Part shown: piece after piece, positions 41,383 through 49,587 of the stretch
Position numbering within the stretch: position 1 is the first letter of the stretch
Layout of the letters: each line of letters starts with the position of its first letter
Made by a program: the position numbers and the translations under genes
Source of the DNA: JBEEFP01 sp041166085
Lineage (GTDB): Bacteria > Actinomycetota > Acidimicrobiia > Acidimicrobiales > JAFATL01
Direction: 5' to 3'
NCBI GenBank assembly: GCA_041166085.1
Contig: JBEEFP010000050.1
Span: 78,266-142,265 of the forward strand
Length of the DNA stretch: 64,000 bases
Notes under the pieces: model-generated
Database searches by the model: none
Seen by the model: only the letters and a program-made list of their open reading frames with translations
What the model was told of the DNA's origin: nothing

Positions 41383-44309
41383 AGGGCCACCTCGAGCCCG
41401 GGCGGCTCGGCCGTCCGCACCTCACCGCCGGCGATGCGCACCGACACGGCCTCGTCGCAGTCGACGCGGACCGAGCGATGGTCGGCCCGAACCCGGATCC
41501 GTCGGCCACGGAACCGAAGGCGCAGTCCCAACGCCTGCCACGCCACCGGTAGACACGGATCGATATTGAGGGTCTCGCCGCTGGGGCGCAGTCCGAGGAA
41601 GCCGTATGCGAGGGCCTGCCACAACCCGCCCATCGTGGCCAGGTGGACTCCGCCGGCGGTCGTGCCCGTGACGTCGTCCAGGTCGAGGCGGGCGGCCATG
41701 CGGAACAGCTCCAGCGCACGCTCAGGTTGGCCGGCCCGTGCGAACAGCGCCGCGTAGATCGCGGGCGAGAGCGAGCTGCCGAACGAGGTGCGCGGCTCGT
41801 AGAAGGCGAGATTGGCGGCCAGCGACTCGGGAACGACCTCCTCGGGAACGAGGTGGTGCAGCATGAGGACGTCCGGTTGCTTGAGGAGCTGGGACCCGGC
41901 CACCCGTTCGACGCCGAGCAGCATGTCGGCGGCGAAGGGCCTGGGCGCGATGTGCTCTGCGATGAGCGGCTCGAGGTTCCAGTAGCCGGCGAACTGCTCG
42001 TAGAGCCCTCTCGCCGGGTCCCAACCGTCGACGAGCCCGTCCGCCAGCTCCCGCCACACTCGTGCCTCATCGAGCTCGGCACCGTTGTGTTTTCCACCGG
42101 TCTGCTCGACGAGCCGGGCGGCGCGGCGCAGGTTCAAGCGAACCATGACGTTGGTGTACGCGTTGTCGTCGACCAACTCGTGATACTCGTCAGGCCCCAT
42201 CAACCCGCACAGGTGCCCATGTCCTTGTGCGTCGCACCGGATCCGGGCCGCCCAGTACCGCGCCGTCTCGACCAGCAGATCGCGGGCCGGCCCGGCGATG
42301 AGCTCGCAGTCGCCACTCCAGGCCGCGTATTCCGTCGCAGCCCAGGCCACGTCGGCCACGATGTGTTCCTCCCGCTCACCCGTGAGGACGGGGAGCGTCT
42401 CGCCGTGGAGGCCGGTCACCTCATGCGGCGTCACGTCAGTCCCGTCGCCGGCGGCCTCCCATGGAAACCTGCCCCCTGGCATGCCGAGCTCGGCGGCCGC
42501 GGCGCGGGCGGCGGGCAGTCCACGGATTCGGAAGGCGATCATGGCCCGGGCCGCCGCGGGTCGGATGGCGGCCAGCGCGGGGAGGACGAACACGTCGGCG
42601 TCCCAGAACACGTGGCCGCCGTAGCCGTCACCCGTGAGCCCTCGGGCGCCGACCGCCGCCTCCCCCTCGTCGGGAGCGACGTTCAGCAGATGGAACACCG
42701 CGAATCGCGCCGCGAGCTCATCAGCCGCGTTGCCCTCGATGGTCACCTCGGCGTCGGACCACCGTTGCGCCCACGCCTCGCGGTGCTCGGCCAGGAGCCG
42801 ATCGAACCCGATGTGCTCGAGGTCGTCGAGGCCTCGGAGGGCGTCGTCCCATGCAGGTGGCTGCGCTGGATCGGCGCTCCACGCAGCAAGACGCTCGATC
42901 GTCCGCCGGTCTCCGCTCGCGCCGTGACGGTCTCGGGCCGCGACCACGATGCCACCGCCTCCGGGGGTCACAGCACGCGCCAGGGCAACATCGCCCCGGT
43001 CGTGGCGCTCGATGGTCCGCGGATCCGCTCGGCCGAACGGCGCAGACACCTCCAGTGCGGCCGGTGGCGCCTCAGCTCGAAGGGCGAGCGCGTGGGGTCG
43101 GGCGGCCGAGACGAATCGCACCGACCGAAACATCGAGTCGTCGTCGGCACGGGCAAGGACGCCGGTACGCAGGTCGAGCATGCGACCGCCGCGCCCCGCG
43201 CCCTTGACCGTGAGCGTGCTCCACAGCGGGCCTGGAAGCAGCCGCGGGATCGCCTCGTTGGTGTACACGCCGTTGACTGCGAACAGGGGCATCGCACCCA
43301 TCGCGTCCTCCTCCCGCGAGGCACGGGTTCCGGCCCACCCGTTCCCCACCGCGCCCAGCGCCTCCGCAACCCGCTCACCAGCCGCGTCGTCGGGAAGCGG
43401 CAGGATCCAGGCAGGGTCGTCATCGATTCCGGGAACGCGACGGTCGCGACGACGGGCGAGCTGATCATCGAGGATGTCCAGGAAGCGGGCCGGCCCACCG
43501 CCGGCATGCTCCACCCCGTCGGGGACGCCACCGGGTTCAGCGCCCACGGACACCACGGCGGCGCGAGCGAGGTCCGGTACCACCATGAACGAGTCGCTGC
43601 CGGGGACGCCTCCGACCGGCGCGAACTCGTCACCCGCGATCAGCACGAGCCGTCCGGTGATCCCGCGCCCTGTCAGCCAGTGTGCCGCCCACTCGCCGGA
43701 GTCCGTCTTGTCAGTGAGGCCGATCTCCACATGCTTCACGTCGCTGGTGACGCGCGGATCGGGGACACCACTCGTCTTGGCCGCGTCGATCGCGATGGCC
43801 ACGACCTCGGCCAGGTCGGCGATGCCCACCGTCGCGAGCCTGCCGTTCACCGCCTCGAGCAACTCGGCTATCCGGGCCTTCGGGGGATCGGCCCACTCGG
43901 GCTCCGGGATGATGTCGATCTTGCGCCGGTTCAGACGCTCCGAGACGATCGAGGCGCGAAGTCCGCGGGCGCCGAGCCGTTCGACGGTCGCGGCAGCGGC
44001 GCGGTCGAGCGCGGCGTTCTCGTCGTCGGTGGCCTCTCGCCGCCACACGAGCGGGACGCCCTCGCTGGTGGCCTCGAAGACCTCCGATCCGCGGTTCAGG
44101 CACAGGTGGAGGCGACCGGGCCCGACGGGCCGGGCGCCCAGCTGGCCATCGACATTGCCCAAGTGCGTGCCGCTCACGACCACGACCTCCACGCCGGCCG
44201 CGCAGAGTGACTCCACGAGCGAGCGGGCGCGCGACGCATCCGCGCGTCTGTCCGGAACGGCGGTGCCGTCCCAATCGAAGACAACGGCTTCGAACGTCCT
44301 AGCGAGCAC
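41379..44309 (-). CDS. HAD phosphatase-glycoside hydrolase 65 fusion (OtsB1-like)
   Basis: 976 residues. The N-terminal 260 or so are a HAD domain of trehalose-phosphatase type (FDWDGTAVPDRR motif I, VVVSGTHLG motif II, LIAGDEFAP late motif). The rest is a GH65 disaccharide phosphorylase-like domain with the catalytic-acid region LMGPDEYHELVDDNAYTN. The start is taken as GTG 44309: the upstream ATG 44363 lies inside the leader block that is homologous to the non-coding leader at 40484-40550. It resembles M. tuberculosis OtsB1 (Rv2006). Substrate, likely an alpha-linked disaccharide such as trehalose, is not certain. Confidence 0.88.
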   Translation of the reverse strand: MLARTFEAVVFDWDGTAVPDRRADASRARSLVESLCAAGVEVVVVSGTHLGNVDGQLGARPVGPGRLHLCLNRGSEVFEATSEGVPLVWRREATDDENAALDRAAAATVERLGARGLRASIVSERLNRRKIDIIPEPEWADPPKARIAELLEAVNGRLATVGIADLAEVVAIAIDAAKTSGVPDPRVTSDVKHVEIGLTDKTDSGEWAAHWLTGRGITGRLVLIAGDEFAPVGGVPGSDSFMVVPDLARAAVVSVGAEPGGVPDGVEHAGGGPARFLDILDDQLARRRDRRVPGIDDDPAWILPLPDDAAGERVAEALGAVGNGWAGTRASREEDAMGAMPLFAVNGVYTNEAIPRLLPGPLWSTLTVKGAGRGGRMLDLRTGVLARADDDSMFRSVRFVSAARPHALALRAEAPPAALEVSAPFGRADPRTIERHDRGDVALARAVTPGGGGIVVAARDRHGASGDRRTIERLAAWSADPAQPPAWDDALRGLDDLEHIGFDRLLAEHREAWAQRWSDAEVTIEGNAADELAARFAVFHLLNVAPDEGEAAVGARGLTGDGYGGHVFWDADVFVLPALAAIRPAAARAMIAFRIRGLPAARAAAAELGMPGGRFPWEAAGDGTDVTPHEVTGLHGETLPVLTGEREEHIVADVAWAATEYAAWSGDCELIAGPARDLLVETARYWAARIRCDAQGHGHLCGLMGPDEYHELVDDNAYTNVMVRLNLRRAARLVEQTGGKHNGAELDEARVWRELADGLVDGWDPARGLYEQFAGYWNLEPLIAEHIAPRPFAADMLLGVERVAGSQLLKQPDVLMLHHLVPEEVVPESLAANLAFYEPRTSFGSSLSPAIYAALFARAGQPERALELFRMAARLDLDDVTGTTAGGVHLATMGGLWQALAYGFLGLRPSGETLNIDPCLPVAWQALGLRLRFRGRRIRVRADHRSVRVDCDEAVSVRIAGGEVRTAEPPGLEVAL

Positions 44310-44337
44310 ATCGATCCCAGATAGGCGAACGTCGTGA

Positions 44338-44403
44338 CGACGCGCTGCCAGGGTCTGGAGCATCGCTCCCGGAGCCGGCTGCGGCCGGCCCGGCACGTTC
44401 GGG
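44338..44403 (-). promoter_or_regulatory. Shared leader element B, upstream of the HAD-GH65 gene
   Basis: Copy of element A, including AGGGTCTGGAGCATC (44350-44364, centre 48 nt before the GTG at 44309) and the palindrome-like CCCGGCACGTTCGGG (44389-44403). The distance between the two 15-mers is 39 bp, against 40 in element A. Confidence 0.65.
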
Positions 44404-44471
44404 CTCCCTCGTGCCTCTGGTGACGGTACACCGCACCCGGTCGCGGAAGTACCGTGGAGCGACCAGACGGT

Positions 44472-44501
44472 GTTGCTCCGGACCCCGGTGACCCACGTCC
44501 C
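44472..44501 (+). promoter_or_regulatory. Leader element C and DosR-like half-sites upstream of the P-type ATPase
   Basis: GTTGCTCCGGACCCC (44472-44486) repeats the core of elements A and B, centred 44 nt before the GTG at 44523. Directly after it GTGACCCACGTCCC (44488-44501) has a GNGAC and GTCCC half-site pair, one base off the GGGAC-N4-GTCCC form of DosR boxes. Confidence 0.5.
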
Positions 44502-44522
44502 ATCGGGAATGCGAGGATCCGG

Positions 44523-47120
44523 GTGTCGACTGCGACGGCAAGCCAACCAGGTCTCACGTCGGCCGAGGCCGCCACTCGGCGAGCCGCGGACGGACCGAAC
44601 CGCCTCCCCGCGCCACCGCGGGTGCCGACGTGGCACAAGCTCATCGCTCAGCTCGGGAACTTCTTCGCCCTCATGCTGTGGGTCGCCGGCGTGTTGGCGC
44701 TGGTGGCCGGCATGCCGCAACTCGGCGGTGCCATCTTCCTTGTCATCGTGGTGAACGGCGTGTTCGCGTTCGTGCAGGAGCAGCGAGCCGATCGGGCCGC
44801 CGAACAGCTCCAGGACCTCCTCCCCGCGGGCGTCGTGGTCCGACGCGACGGTCAACCCCTCACGATCGACGCGGCCGACATTGTCGTCGGCGATCTCGTG
44901 GTGCTGTCACCCGGGGATCGGGTCCCCGCGGATCTCACCCTCGTCACCGCGGACGATGTCTCTGTCGATGCATCCACGCTGACCGGCGAGAGCGTGCCCG
45001 TCCCGTTGGGTGCCGATGACCAAGCCTTCGCCGGCACGTACCTGGTTTCGGGTGCTGCGGACGGGTTGGTGGTGGCAACGGGCTCCGCGACGCAGCTGGC
45101 GGGCATCGCGCAGCTCACCTCGACCGCTCAACCGCCCAAGACACCGCTCGCCCACGAGCTCGACAGGATCGTCCGCACGACCGCGTTGATCGCAGTCGGA
45201 GTGGGCGCAGGCTTCTTTGCGCTGTCCCTCCTGGTGGGGAGCCCGGCGCGCAACGGGTTCCTTTTCGCGGTCGGTGTCACGGTGGCGCTCGTCCCTGAGG
45301 GACTCCTCCCGACCGTCACGCTGGCATTGGCGATGGGCGCGCAACGAATGTCCACCCGCAACGCGCTCGTCCGCCGTCTCGAAGCCGTGGAGACTCTTGG
45401 CTCCACCACCTTCATCTGCACCGACAAGACGGGAACACTTACTCGCAACCAGATGAGCGTCACGACCGTCTGGACGCCGGAAGGCGCCGTGCAGATGGCC
45501 GGTCAAGGCTACGAACCGGAGGGGAGCGCCGATGGCTCGGCCGCGGCCATCGTCGCCGCGACGGCCCTTGCCGTCAGCGCCCTCACCGCCAGTCAGGGCC
45601 GGATCGCCCTCGTGGCCGAGCAGTGGGTTGCGGTCGGTGACCCGATGGAGGCGGCCATCGACGCCCTGGCCCGGCGGATCACTGGTTCAGGCACCACACC
45701 TGTGGCGCCGGAGCCGGTCCTTCGTCGGTTCGCGTTCGATCCTCGGCGCCGGCGGGAGTCGGTGCTCACCGTCGACGGCCTCCTCGTGAAGGGAGCGCCA
45801 GATGCCGTGCTTCCCCGTTGCATCGGCCACCAAGCCGACGCGGAGCGGGTCCTGACCAGCCTGGCCGACCAGGGTCTTCGGGTACTGGCAGTCGCCCGCC
45901 GCGACACCGGCGCCATCACCGATGACACCGGGGCGGATGCCGCGGAGGCGGACCTCGAGCTGCTGGGACTGATCGGTCTCCACGACCCGCCCCGCGCCGG
46001 GGTAGCCGACTCGATCCGCGACGCACGCGTCGCCGGCATCAAGCTGGCCATGCTCACGGGCGACCATCCGGCCACCGCGGCGGCGATCGCCCAACAGGTC
46101 GGGTTCTTCGCAGGCGAGCACCGAGTGCTCGAGGGCACCGACCTCCCGGCGGACCCAACCGAGCTCGGCGCGCTGCTCGACCACGACGGCGTGGTCATCA
46201 GCCGCGTCTCCCCCGCCGACAAGCTCCGCATCGCCCAGGCGCTCCAGGCTCGTGGTCATGTCGTCGCGATGACCGGCGACGGCGTCAACGACGGCCCGGC
46301 CCTCCAAGCGGCCGACATCGGCGTCGCGATGGGCGGCAGCGGGACCGATGTGGCTCGCGCCGCTGCCGATCTGGTGTTGCTCGACGACGACTTCTCGACG
46401 ATCGTCGCCGCGGTCGAACAGGGTCGCGCCACGTTCACCAACATCCACCGGTTCCTGACGTACCACCTCACCGACAACGTCGCCGAGCTGACGCCCTTCG
46501 TCATCTGGGCGTTGTCAGGCGGTCGATTCCCCCTGGCCATCGGCGTGCTGCAGATCCTCTGCCTCGACATCGGCACTGACCTCCTCCCGGCCCTTGCGCT
46601 GGGTGGAGAGCCCCCCGGCGCCGGTGTGCTGCAGCAGCCACCCGAGCAGCGCCACCTCATCGACCGCCCGCTCCTCGTGCGCGTCTTCGGCGTCCTCGGG
46701 CCGGTTGAAGCCCTCGCCGAGATGACGGCATTCGTGGTCGCGCTTTTCGCCGCCGGGTGGCGACCGGGTCGGGACTTCCCAACGGGCCACGCGCTCATGG
46801 CCGCCTCGGGCGCCGCGTTCGCCGCGGTCGTGCTCGGGCAGGCCGCGAATGCGTTCGCGTGCCGGAGCGCGACCCGCTCGCCCTGGCATCTCGGTTGGAG
46901 GTCGAACCGGCTCCTGCTGTGGGCCGTCGCAGTCGAGCTCACGGCGCTGGCGATCTTCCTTGTCGTTCCACCCGTGGCGAACCTGCTCGACCAGGCCGTT
47001 CCGCCGATCGCCGGCCTGGCAGCTGCCGCATTGGCGGCACCACTCGTGCTTGCCGCGGACCATCTTCACAAGGCGCTGCGCGCACACAAGCGAGGCCGGA
47101 ATGCGAGCATCGACTCCTGA
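44523..47120 (+). CDS. P-type cation-transporting ATPase (CtpF-like, type II)
   Basis: 865 residues. Phosphorylation motif DKTGTLTRN, actuator TGESVPV, nucleotide domain KGAPDAVLPR, hinge TGDGVNDGPALQAADIGVAM and the membrane motif PEGLLP in the fourth helix, which replaces the PEGLPA of Ca2+ pumps. Start GTG 44523 with GAGG 7 nt upstream. Related to CtpF (Rv1997) of M. tuberculosis, a DosR-controlled pump for Ca2+ or similar ions. Divergent from the HAD-GH65 gene with 213 bp of shared control region. Confidence 0.93.
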   Translation: MSTATASQPGLTSAEAATRRAADGPNRLPAPPRVPTWHKLIAQLGNFFALMLWVAGVLALVAGMPQLGGAIFLVIVVNGVFAFVQEQRADRAAEQLQDLLPAGVVVRRDGQPLTIDAADIVVGDLVVLSPGDRVPADLTLVTADDVSVDASTLTGESVPVPLGADDQAFAGTYLVSGAADGLVVATGSATQLAGIAQLTSTAQPPKTPLAHELDRIVRTTALIAVGVGAGFFALSLLVGSPARNGFLFAVGVTVALVPEGLLPTVTLALAMGAQRMSTRNALVRRLEAVETLGSTTFICTDKTGTLTRNQMSVTTVWTPEGAVQMAGQGYEPEGSADGSAAAIVAATALAVSALTASQGRIALVAEQWVAVGDPMEAAIDALARRITGSGTTPVAPEPVLRRFAFDPRRRRESVLTVDGLLVKGAPDAVLPRCIGHQADAERVLTSLADQGLRVLAVARRDTGAITDDTGADAAEADLELLGLIGLHDPPRAGVADSIRDARVAGIKLAMLTGDHPATAAAIAQQVGFFAGEHRVLEGTDLPADPTELGALLDHDGVVISRVSPADKLRIAQALQARGHVVAMTGDGVNDGPALQAADIGVAMGGSGTDVARAAADLVLLDDDFSTIVAAVEQGRATFTNIHRFLTYHLTDNVAELTPFVIWALSGGRFPLAIGVLQILCLDIGTDLLPALALGGEPPGAGVLQQPPEQRHLIDRPLLVRVFGVLGPVEALAEMTAFVVALFAAGWRPGRDFPTGHALMAASGAAFAAVVLGQAANAFACRSATRSPWHLGWRSNRLLLWAVAVELTALAIFLVVPPVANLLDQAVPPIAGLAAAALAAPLVLAADHLHKALRAHKRGRNASIDS

Positions 47121-47141
47121 GCCCCGGCGTGCCAGGACGGA

Positions 47142-47609
47142 TCAGAGGTGCGCGTCGGGCGGAAGCAGCCACTCCAACTGGGTCTTCCGCAGCCTGCGAC
47201 CGCTGATCGATCGGGGCTTGATGGCGAGCCATGCGGTCGCGTGGCCGCGAGGCCAGGGCTTCGGATCGAATCGCTTCCTCATCAGCTCGACCTCGTTGTG
47301 GTCCAGGTGATGCAGCACCCCCGCGACCAGCACCGACCAGCCGAGATGGTGTTCGTCGTCGATGCCGTCGATCTCGAAAGCCACCCGTTCGGGAGCGCGG
47401 TCGATGGCATTGTCAGCCCGGGTCCGCAACAGGATCCAGAGTCCCAACTCGTCACTCACCAAGCGGTAGTTAACGAGCAAGATGACCGGAACGCCGTCGA
47501 CGACAAATGCGATTCGTCCCACTGTGGCGCGGCCAAGCATCGACCGACACTCCTCGTCGGACAGCGCCTCGAGTTCGACGTCCGGCAAGACCATCGGGGT
47601 TGTGCTCAT
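47142..47609 (-). CDS. Pyridoxamine 5'-phosphate oxidase-fold protein
   Basis: 155 residues of the split-barrel PPOX family: LSDEECRSMLGRATVGRIAFVVDGVPVILLVNY, then ILLRTRADNAIDRAPERVAFEIDGID and a basic end (RSISGRRLRK). Such proteins bind FMN, F420 or haem. It overlaps the flavodoxin stop by 4 nt (ATGA), so the two form an operon. PPOX-family proteins belong to mycobacterial Dos regulons. Cofactor and substrate unknown. Confidence 0.9.
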   Translation of the reverse strand: MSTTPMVLPDVELEALSDEECRSMLGRATVGRIAFVVDGVPVILLVNYRLVSDELGLWILLRTRADNAIDRAPERVAFEIDGIDDEHHLGWSVLVAGVLHHLDHNEVELMRKRFDPKPWPRGHATAWLAIKPRSISGRRLRKTQLEWLLPPDAHL

Positions 47610-48172
47610 CGGGCCACCACCACCCTGCGCGCGCCCGTGCCGGCTGCTCGAGGCCGCGCGGTTGCGGCCAGGCGCGCTCCCCACTCCTCAGCGCGCTCGC
47701 GCTCTCCAGGGAGCAGATCGTTCTGCTTCGTGACAAGGAAGCTCTCGGGCTTCGCGATGACGTCGAGACCGTGCCGCCGCAACGCCTTCGTGATGCCCGT
47801 GGCCGCCCGCCCCGAGAGCAGCACGGGTAGGTCGACTCGGGTGTCGAAGGCAGCCGCAAGGGCCGTGAGCCTTCCCAAGGAATCGATCCATTCCCGGACC
47901 CCTTCCCCGGCCGCGCCCGGATCCATCACCAATGCGCTGTCCGGCTTGTCCGCCGAGTCGGCCGCTGACTGCCGTGTCGCAGGGCGGCTCATGCCGTGAA
48001 CATGCGTTGGCCCACCCACAACGATGAGGTCGACGCCCGTGAGCATGTCGGGGGCGAGACTCCGAACGGGCGAAACGGTCACCTCGGCCTCGGACTCGAG
48101 GCCCCTGCCGATCGCTGACGCGATGGCGTGCGTGTTGCCGTACATCGACTCGTAGACGACGAGTGCTCGCAT
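47606..48172 (-). CDS. Flavodoxin domain protein
   Basis: 188 residues from ATG 48172 with GGGAGG 5 nt upstream. FMN-binding P-loop YESMYGNTHAIA is typical, as are DLIVVGGPTHVHGM and ESFLVTKQND. Similar proteins occur in actinobacterial stress or hypoxia clusters. It heads a two-gene operon with the PPOX protein, under two DosR-like boxes 22 bp apart. Confidence 0.92.
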   Translation of the reverse strand: MRALVVYESMYGNTHAIASAIGRGLESEAEVTVSPVRSLAPDMLTGVDLIVVGGPTHVHGMSRPATRQSAADSADKPDSALVMDPGAAGEGVREWIDSLGRLTALAAAFDTRVDLPVLLSGRAATGITKALRRHGLDVIAKPESFLVTKQNDLLPGERERAEEWGARLAATARPRAAGTGARRVVVAR

Positions 48173-48225
48173 GACGACCTCCCTTTCCCTCTCATCCATC
48201 GTGTGCTCGCAGGCCGACGCGCTCC

Positions 48226-48262
48226 AGGGCCGAAGGTCCCGCCACGACGGACCATCGGCTCT
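48226..48262. promoter_or_regulatory. Tandem DosR-like boxes D1 and D2 upstream of the flavodoxin gene
   Basis: D1, read on the minus strand, is GGGACCTTCGGCCCT (48226-48240), which fits the mycobacterial dormancy box GGGACTTTNGGCCCT at nearly all positions. D2, on the plus strand, is CGGACCATCGGCTCT (48248-48262). Their centres (48233, 48255) are 22 bp apart, two helical turns. D1 is centred 61 nt before the ATG at 48172. The flank CCGACGCGCT (48214-48223) is shared with element A. Confidence 0.65.
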
Positions 48263-48383
48263 ACCTGGCTAGGCGGGAGCTCGTCGCGGAGGTCGGCTGT
48301 TTCATGCGCGATCTTCCGGCCTTCCTCAGTGCGCCCCTCTCTCGCTCGTGGCACTGCATCAGGATGACCTCGCTCTCAGGTCG

Positions 48384-49208
48384 CTATGACAGGGCGACGG
48401 CGATCCGGTGGTTGTCGGCGGGCAGGTCGCCGTCGGTGAAGGCGGTGACGGTGCTCCAGAGGAGCTCGGCGGAACCGGCGATGGTCGTAGCGAAGGCGGT
48501 GTCGGCCGCATCCCGCCCCGTGGCGATGCGGACGAGTGACTGGCGGGGAGCAAGCCGGGTGGAGTCCACGATCTCCCACCGACCATCGGCGGCGACCTCG
48601 GCGACGGCGTGAAAGTCCATCGGCGATATACCCGGCGCGTAGACCGAAACGAGGCGGGCCGGTATCCCGACCGCGCGGCAGAGCGCGACGGTGAGATGGG
48701 CGAAGTCGCGACAGACGCCTCGACCGGCGAGCAGCGTCTCGATGGCGGTGTCGAGCGGACCACTGCTGCCGATCTCGTAACGGAGCCGGTCGTACACCCA
48801 ATCGCCCACGGCTCGACCGCGGTCAGGACCATCATGCAGCCCGCCGAGCTCGGCCTCGGCAAAGGCGGCGAGCGCATCCGAGGGGCAGTAGCGGCTCTGT
48901 CGCAGCGCGACCAGCGTCTCGGCCTCGCTCGGGCCGGGACCCTCGGGCGAAACGCGCGACAGCACCCCGCGATACCGCACGGTCAGCTGGCCGGCGCCGG
49001 ACCGAACGAGGTGGATCCGGCCTCCGTGATCGACGGCCACCTCGTCGACGGGTACGACGCTGCCGTCCAGAGCCACGACCAGGTCCTCGACCGCGAGCGG
49101 CCTGGCCGTCGACGCGACAGCTACCTGCAGCGCCATGGCCGCGTGATCGACGACTTCGAAGGCCAGCTCGCATCCGACTTCGACACGGCCGAGCTGTGTC
49201 GAAGTCAC
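48384..49208 (-). CDS. Transglutaminase-like cysteine peptidase family protein
   Basis: 274 residues. The catalytic triad is visible: Cys in GRGVCRDFAHL, His in MDFHAVAEV, Asp in EIVDSTRLAP. The N-terminal part is the beta-rich region typical of bacterial transglutaminase-like proteins. Start GTG 49208, no clear ribosome site. The gene that often accompanies this family (a zinc-binding metallopeptidase) survives only as a fragment just upstream. Likely peptide or isopeptide hydrolysis or linkage in the cytosol; unproven. Confidence 0.9.
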   Translation of the reverse strand: MTSTQLGRVEVGCELAFEVVDHAAMALQVAVASTARPLAVEDLVVALDGSVVPVDEVAVDHGGRIHLVRSGAGQLTVRYRGVLSRVSPEGPGPSEAETLVALRQSRYCPSDALAAFAEAELGGLHDGPDRGRAVGDWVYDRLRYEIGSSGPLDTAIETLLAGRGVCRDFAHLTVALCRAVGIPARLVSVYAPGISPMDFHAVAEVAADGRWEIVDSTRLAPRQSLVRIATGRDAADTAFATTIAGSAELLWSTVTAFTDGDLPADNHRIAVALS

Positions 49209-49284
49209 GATCGGACAACAGTGACAGGATCCCTGGGGTCCGGGCAACCGTCGCGGACGGCGTTGACGAACTCGTAACACGACC

Positions 49285-49383
49285 CGCGTTGAGGGCGTAG
49301 GTGAGCGGGAGCCACTCATCGAGGATGGCTCGGAAGTCGGAGGCGTCGGTGACCTCGGTGGGTTCGGCGCGCAGCGCGGAGCC
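49285..49383 (-). pseudogene. Fragment of a DUF2248/COG4307-type zinc-binding metallopeptidase gene
   Basis: 33 codons reading through FRAILDEWLPLTYALNA, a stretch I recognise from the C-terminal region of putative zinc-binding metallopeptidases, where LNRSMG normally follows. Here the match stops after ALNA and there is no start. It begins 6 nt beyond the CCA end of the tRNA-Arg gene. It looks like the remains of a deletion or exchange at the tRNA 3' end. The region 49209-49284 shows nothing else. Confidence 0.5.
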
Positions 49384-49389
49384 GTTTTT

Positions 49390-49466
49390 TGGCGCCCCCG
49401 GCAGGACTCGAACCTGCGACCCGCTGCTTAGAAGGCAGCCGCTCTATCCATCTGAGCTACGGGAGC
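49390..49466 (-). tRNA. tRNA-Arg (anticodon TCT), CCA encoded
   Basis: Read on the minus strand: acceptor GCTCCCG (49466-49460) pairs with CGGGGGC (49400-49394) with one T-G pair; D-arm GCTCAGATGGATAGAGC; anticodon stem-loop GCTGCCTTCTAAGCAGC giving TCT; T-arm CAGGTTCGAGTCCTG; discriminator G and an encoded CCA (49392-49390). It decodes AGA. Confidence 0.95.
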
Positions 49467-49517
49467 GTGCACCGAAACGGTACGCGACCTCGCTCACGGG
49501 CTCCTGCCATGCAGGTT

Positions 49518-49565
49518 GGGCTGGTGCACTCGCGTGCCTGGGATCGGCCCGTAGTGCACCAACCC
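49518..49565 (-). terminator. Hairpin downstream of the aldo/keto reductase gene
   Basis: GGGCTGGTGCACT (49518-49530) pairs with AGTGCACCAACCC (49553-49565) at 12 of 13 positions with a 22-nt loop. It lies 23 nt beyond the stop of the minus-strand reductase gene at 49588. No T-run is present, so termination would not be of the simple intrinsic type. Confidence 0.55.
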
Positions 49566-49587
49566 GGATGATGGTCCCCGTCAGCCG

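Noticed and set aside
41643..44210. Open frame of 855 codons on the plus strand
   Set aside because: Antisense to the HAD-GH65 gene, with low-complexity composition typical of GC-rich shadow frames.
44424..44454. CGGTAC, 19 nt, GTACCG between the divergent HAD-GH65 and ATPase genes
   Set aside because: Six-bp arms with a wide gap are expected by chance; no second copy in the island.
49384..49466. tRNA-Arg as an attachment site of a genomic island
   Set aside because: No integrase and no repeat of the tRNA 3' end was noticed; only a gene fragment is adjacent, reported with low weight.
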